Assembly: GCA_937995995.1 (NCBI GenBank)
Contig: CALKIP010000092.1
Location: forward strand, 1-6,937
Direction: 5' to 3'
Origin: an uncultured bacterium
GTDB lineage: Bacteria > Gemmatimonadota > Gemmatimonadetes > Longimicrobiales > RSA9
DNA length: 6,937 bases
The position numbers and the translations under genes were made by a program. Of this stretch, positions 4,923-6,937 are shown piece after piece. Numbering within the stretch: position 1 is the first letter of the stretch; every line of letters starts with the position of its first letter. The notes beneath the pieces were generated by a model. The model saw only the letters and a list, made by a program, of their open reading frames with translations, did no database searches and was not told where the DNA came from.

Positions 4923-6937
4923 TCACATCCTCACCAATCGTACGTGGTCCACGCCGAAGAGCTCCCTCAGCTCCTCGAGGAGCGCCTCGCTCGGCGTGAC
5001 CGTGATGCTGCGGGAACGAAACCGCCGTCCGACCGCCGCGCCGTCACTCTTTCCGTTACCATTGTCGCCGCGGCCGCCGTTCTGGCCTGCCGCTCCGCCG
5101 TTCGGCGTGGCGCCGTTCGCACCTGCCGCCTGGGCCGGCGGTTCGTCCAGCCAGCGCACGAAGAGCGGCGCCTCGCCGGGGTGGGCGTGCAGCGCCCTCG
5201 TCGCCGCCTCGATCGCCTCGACGTCGCCGCGGCCGGGCGCGAGCTGGAGCTCGAGTGCAATGGCATCCGTGCCGCGTATCTCCGACAACGGTGCGACGTC
5301 GTCGAGGAAGATAGGCGGATCGTCCTCGTCACGCTCGCGGCCCGAAACGCTGCCCCAGATCAGGACCGCCGAGTCCTGGACCAGCAGGTCGCGACAGCGC
5401 TCCCACGACTCACCGAACGCCAGCACGCTCGCCGTGCCATGGAAGTCCTCGACCGTGATCCGGCCCCACTCGTTGCCGTTCCTTCGCGAGATCTGGCGGC
5501 TGATCGAGGTCACCACGCACGCCAGCTCGATCTTCTGGTCCCGGTACTCCTTGAGATTCGCCGTGTTGACGTGCTCGAAGACTCGCACTTCCTCACGGAA
5601 CTTGTCCAGCGGGTGACCGCTGATGAAGAAGCCCAGGATCTCCTTTTCCTTGGCGAGCCGGTCCGCCTCGGGCCACGGCTCGACCTCGGGCAACTTCGGC
5701 TCCGGCCGCAGCTCCTGCGCTTCGGATGCCGAGTCACCGTCGAAGGCATCGAAGAGCGACACCTGGCCCGACTCCCGCTCCGCCGCGCGGAGCTGCGCCT
5801 CGCGGACCGCGTCGTCCAGCCCGGCCAGGAGCTGCGCACGGTGCGGCGCGCCGGAGTCGAGGCGCGCGGCGAGTGAGTCGCAGGCACCGGCCAGGACGAG
5901 CGCTTCGAGCGTGCGCTTCCCCGCGGCGCGAAGGTCGACCCGGTCGGCCAGGTCGAAGAGCGAGGTGAACGGTCCAGCCTCGGCCCGTGCGCCGAGGATC
6001 GAGCGCACCGCGCCCTCACCCACGCCGCGGACCGCACCCAGCCCGAAACGGATCTGGTCGTCCGAGACCGGGGTGAACTTCCAGCCGGACTCGTTCACGT
6101 CCGGCGGGAGCACCTCGATTCCGCCCGGACGGTCCGGGATGTAGCGACCCAGCTCGCGGCACTCTCCGATATACTTCACCACATCATCGGTTTTGTCCAC
6201 TACGGACGAGAGGAGCGCCGCCATGAACTCCGCCGGATAGTGCCGCTTGAGCCACGCCGTCTGGTAGCTCAGGAGCCCGTACGCCACGCTGTGCGAGCGG
6301 TTGAAGCCGTAGCGGCCGAACGTCTCGATCTGCTCGCCGATGTCGCGTGCCGTCCGCTCGTCCACCCCGTTGGCGACGGCGCGCTCGATGAACTTGCCGA
6401 TCTCCGCCCGGATGAGGTCCGCGTCCTTCTTGCCGACGGCTTTGCGCATCACGTCCGCTTCGGCCAGCGTGAAGCCGGCCAGGACCTGTGCGATGCGCAT
6501 CACCTGCTCCTGGTAGGTGATGACGCCGTACGTCGACGCCAGCACCTCCTCGAGCTGTGGCAGCGGGTAGCGAACCGCCTCGCGGCCCAGCTTGCGGCGG
6601 ATGTAGACGTCCGTCATCCCGCTGTCGAGCGGCCCCGGCCGGATCAGCGCGTTCGTCGCGACCAGGTCTTCGAAGCGGTCGCAGCGCATGGCTCGCAACT
6701 TTTCGGTGGCCAGCGCCGATTCGAACTGGAAGACGCCCATCGTCCCGCCGCGCGCCAGCATCTCGTAGACCGCGGGGTCGTCGAGTGGTACATCTTCGAT
6801 GCGCGCGAACTCCTCGCCCGTGACCGGGTGGCGCAGCGCGCCGTGCCGTTCGCGGATCGCGCGCACCGCGTCGTAGATCACGGTGAGCGTCTTCAGGCCG
6901 AGGAAGTCCATCTTGAGCATCCCGGCCTGCTCGAGGG
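4923..6937 (-). CDS. dnaE: DNA polymerase III subunit alpha, DnaE1 type (5' end beyond the window)
   Basis: Replicative polymerase catalytic subunit; the last 670 residues are visible, the N-terminal PHP domain and most of the palm lie off the right edge. Residue numbers here count from the Met at 6920. KMDFLGL (3-9) carries the third catalytic Asp (D555 of E. coli KFDFLGL); the DxD pair is outside. Fingers motifs follow: GVFQFES (62-68), ALIRPGPLDSGM (91-102), YQEQVMRIAQ (136-145), ADVMRKAVGKK (155-165) and FGRYGFNRSHSVAYGLLSYQ (201-220). PPDVNESGWKFTP (272-284) leads into a helix-hairpin-helix (GLGAVRGVGEGAVRSIL, 293-309). QVSLF (386-390) is a canonical QxxLF beta-clamp-binding motif. An OB fold (about 464-545, ACVVTSISRQ to IFLDDV) precedes the C-terminal tau-binding-type domain. 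That domain is split by a Gly/Asn/Ala-rich insert at about 593-633 before it resumes with RSRSITVTPSEALLEEL and ends at a TGA. No frameshift or stop is seen. dnaE is the most upstream visible gene of the operon with accA. Confidence 0.98.
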   Translation of the reverse strand, partial: LEQAGMLKMDFLGLKTLTVIYDAVRAIRERHGALRHPVTGEEFARIEDVPLDDPAVYEMLARGGTMGVFQFESALATEKLRAMRCDRFEDLVATNALIRPGPLDSGMTDVYIRRKLGREAVRYPLPQLEEVLASTYGVITYQEQVMRIAQVLAGFTLAEADVMRKAVGKKDADLIRAEIGKFIERAVANGVDERTARDIGEQIETFGRYGFNRSHSVAYGLLSYQTAWLKRHYPAEFMAALLSSVVDKTDDVVKYIGECRELGRYIPDRPGGIEVLPPDVNESGWKFTPVSDDQIRFGLGAVRGVGEGAVRSILGARAEAGPFTSLFDLADRVDLRAAGKRTLEALVLAGACDSLAARLDSGAPHRAQLLAGLDDAVREAQLRAAERESGQVSLFDAFDGDSASEAQELRPEPKLPEVEPWPEADRLAKEKEILGFFISGHPLDKFREEVRVFEHVNTANLKEYRDQKIELACVVTSISRQISRRNGNEWGRITVEDFHGTASVLAFGESWERCRDLLVQDSAVLIWGSVSGRERDEDDPPIFLDDVAPLSEIRGTDAIALELQLAPGRGDVEAIEAATRALHAHPGEAPLFVRWLDEPPAQAAGANGATPNGGAAGQNGGRGDNGNGKSDGAAVGRRFRSRSITVTPSEALLEELRELFGVDHVRLVRM
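5022..5144 (-). other. Low-complexity Gly/Asn/Ala-rich insert within dnaE
   Basis: About 41 codons within the DnaE C-terminal domain encode a segment of Gly, Ala, Asn, Pro and Gln with few hydrophobic residues, including NGATPNGGAAGQNGGRGDN. It separates the strand PLFVRWLDE from FRSRSITVTPSEALL, which are close together in typical DnaE C-termini. It is in frame and probably a disordered surface loop. Confidence 0.7.

Noticed and set aside
4782..5876. 364-codon plus-strand open frame opposite dnaE and accA
   Set aside because: Same reason: a shadow of the dnaE and accA codon pattern, with Arg/Ala-rich composition and no recognisable domain.
1..6937. Mobile element, CRISPR, phage or defence system
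   Set aside because: All identified genes are co-oriented housekeeping genes with tight spacing and even base composition. I saw no spaced repeats, terminal inverted repeats, transposase or tRNA-linked attachment site.

Overview
The window is a GC-rich stretch of bacterial chromosome carrying housekeeping genes, all on the minus strand. Reading in the direction of transcription (from the right edge leftward) the order is dnaE (3' two-thirds only), accA, ricT (PSP1 domain), metG, a terminator-like hairpin, a membrane-anchored M23 peptidase gene, a strong terminator, and possibly the first codons of another gene at the left edge. I see no rRNA, tRNA, CRISPR array, insertion sequence, integrase or phage gene.

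dnaE, accA, ricT and metG look like one operon. dnaE and accA are 13 nt apart, and the accA Shine-Dalgarno sequence overlaps the dnaE stop codon. accA and ricT are 65 nt apart, with a strong AGGAGG before ricT. ricT and metG overlap by 4 nt (GTGA). The unit joins chromosome replication (Pol III alpha), the first committed step of fatty acid synthesis (carboxyltransferase alpha), an Fe-S-cluster-type RNA-processing factor (RicT) and methionyl-tRNA synthesis. dnaE-accA adjacency is widespread, and ricT lies in the same neighbourhood as metS in Bacillus subtilis, so the order looks ancestral rather than acquired. A perfect 13-bp hairpin 45 nt past metG probably ends the operon. The M23 peptidase gene then appears to be a single-gene unit with its own candidate promoter and a textbook Rho-independent terminator.

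The organism cannot be identified firmly. The high GC, strongly GC-biased third positions, a Thermus-type single-knuckle zinc MetRS without a C-terminal tRNA-binding domain, and RicT in a non-Bacillus context suggest a deep-branching high-GC phylum. Gemmatimonadota is my guess, at low confidence.

I found no previously undescribed system. The points most worth a second look are an extra Cys cluster near the RicT N-terminus, a Gly/Asn-rich insert inside the DnaE C-terminal domain, and an unlisted reading frame at the left edge that begins beside or inside a terminator.
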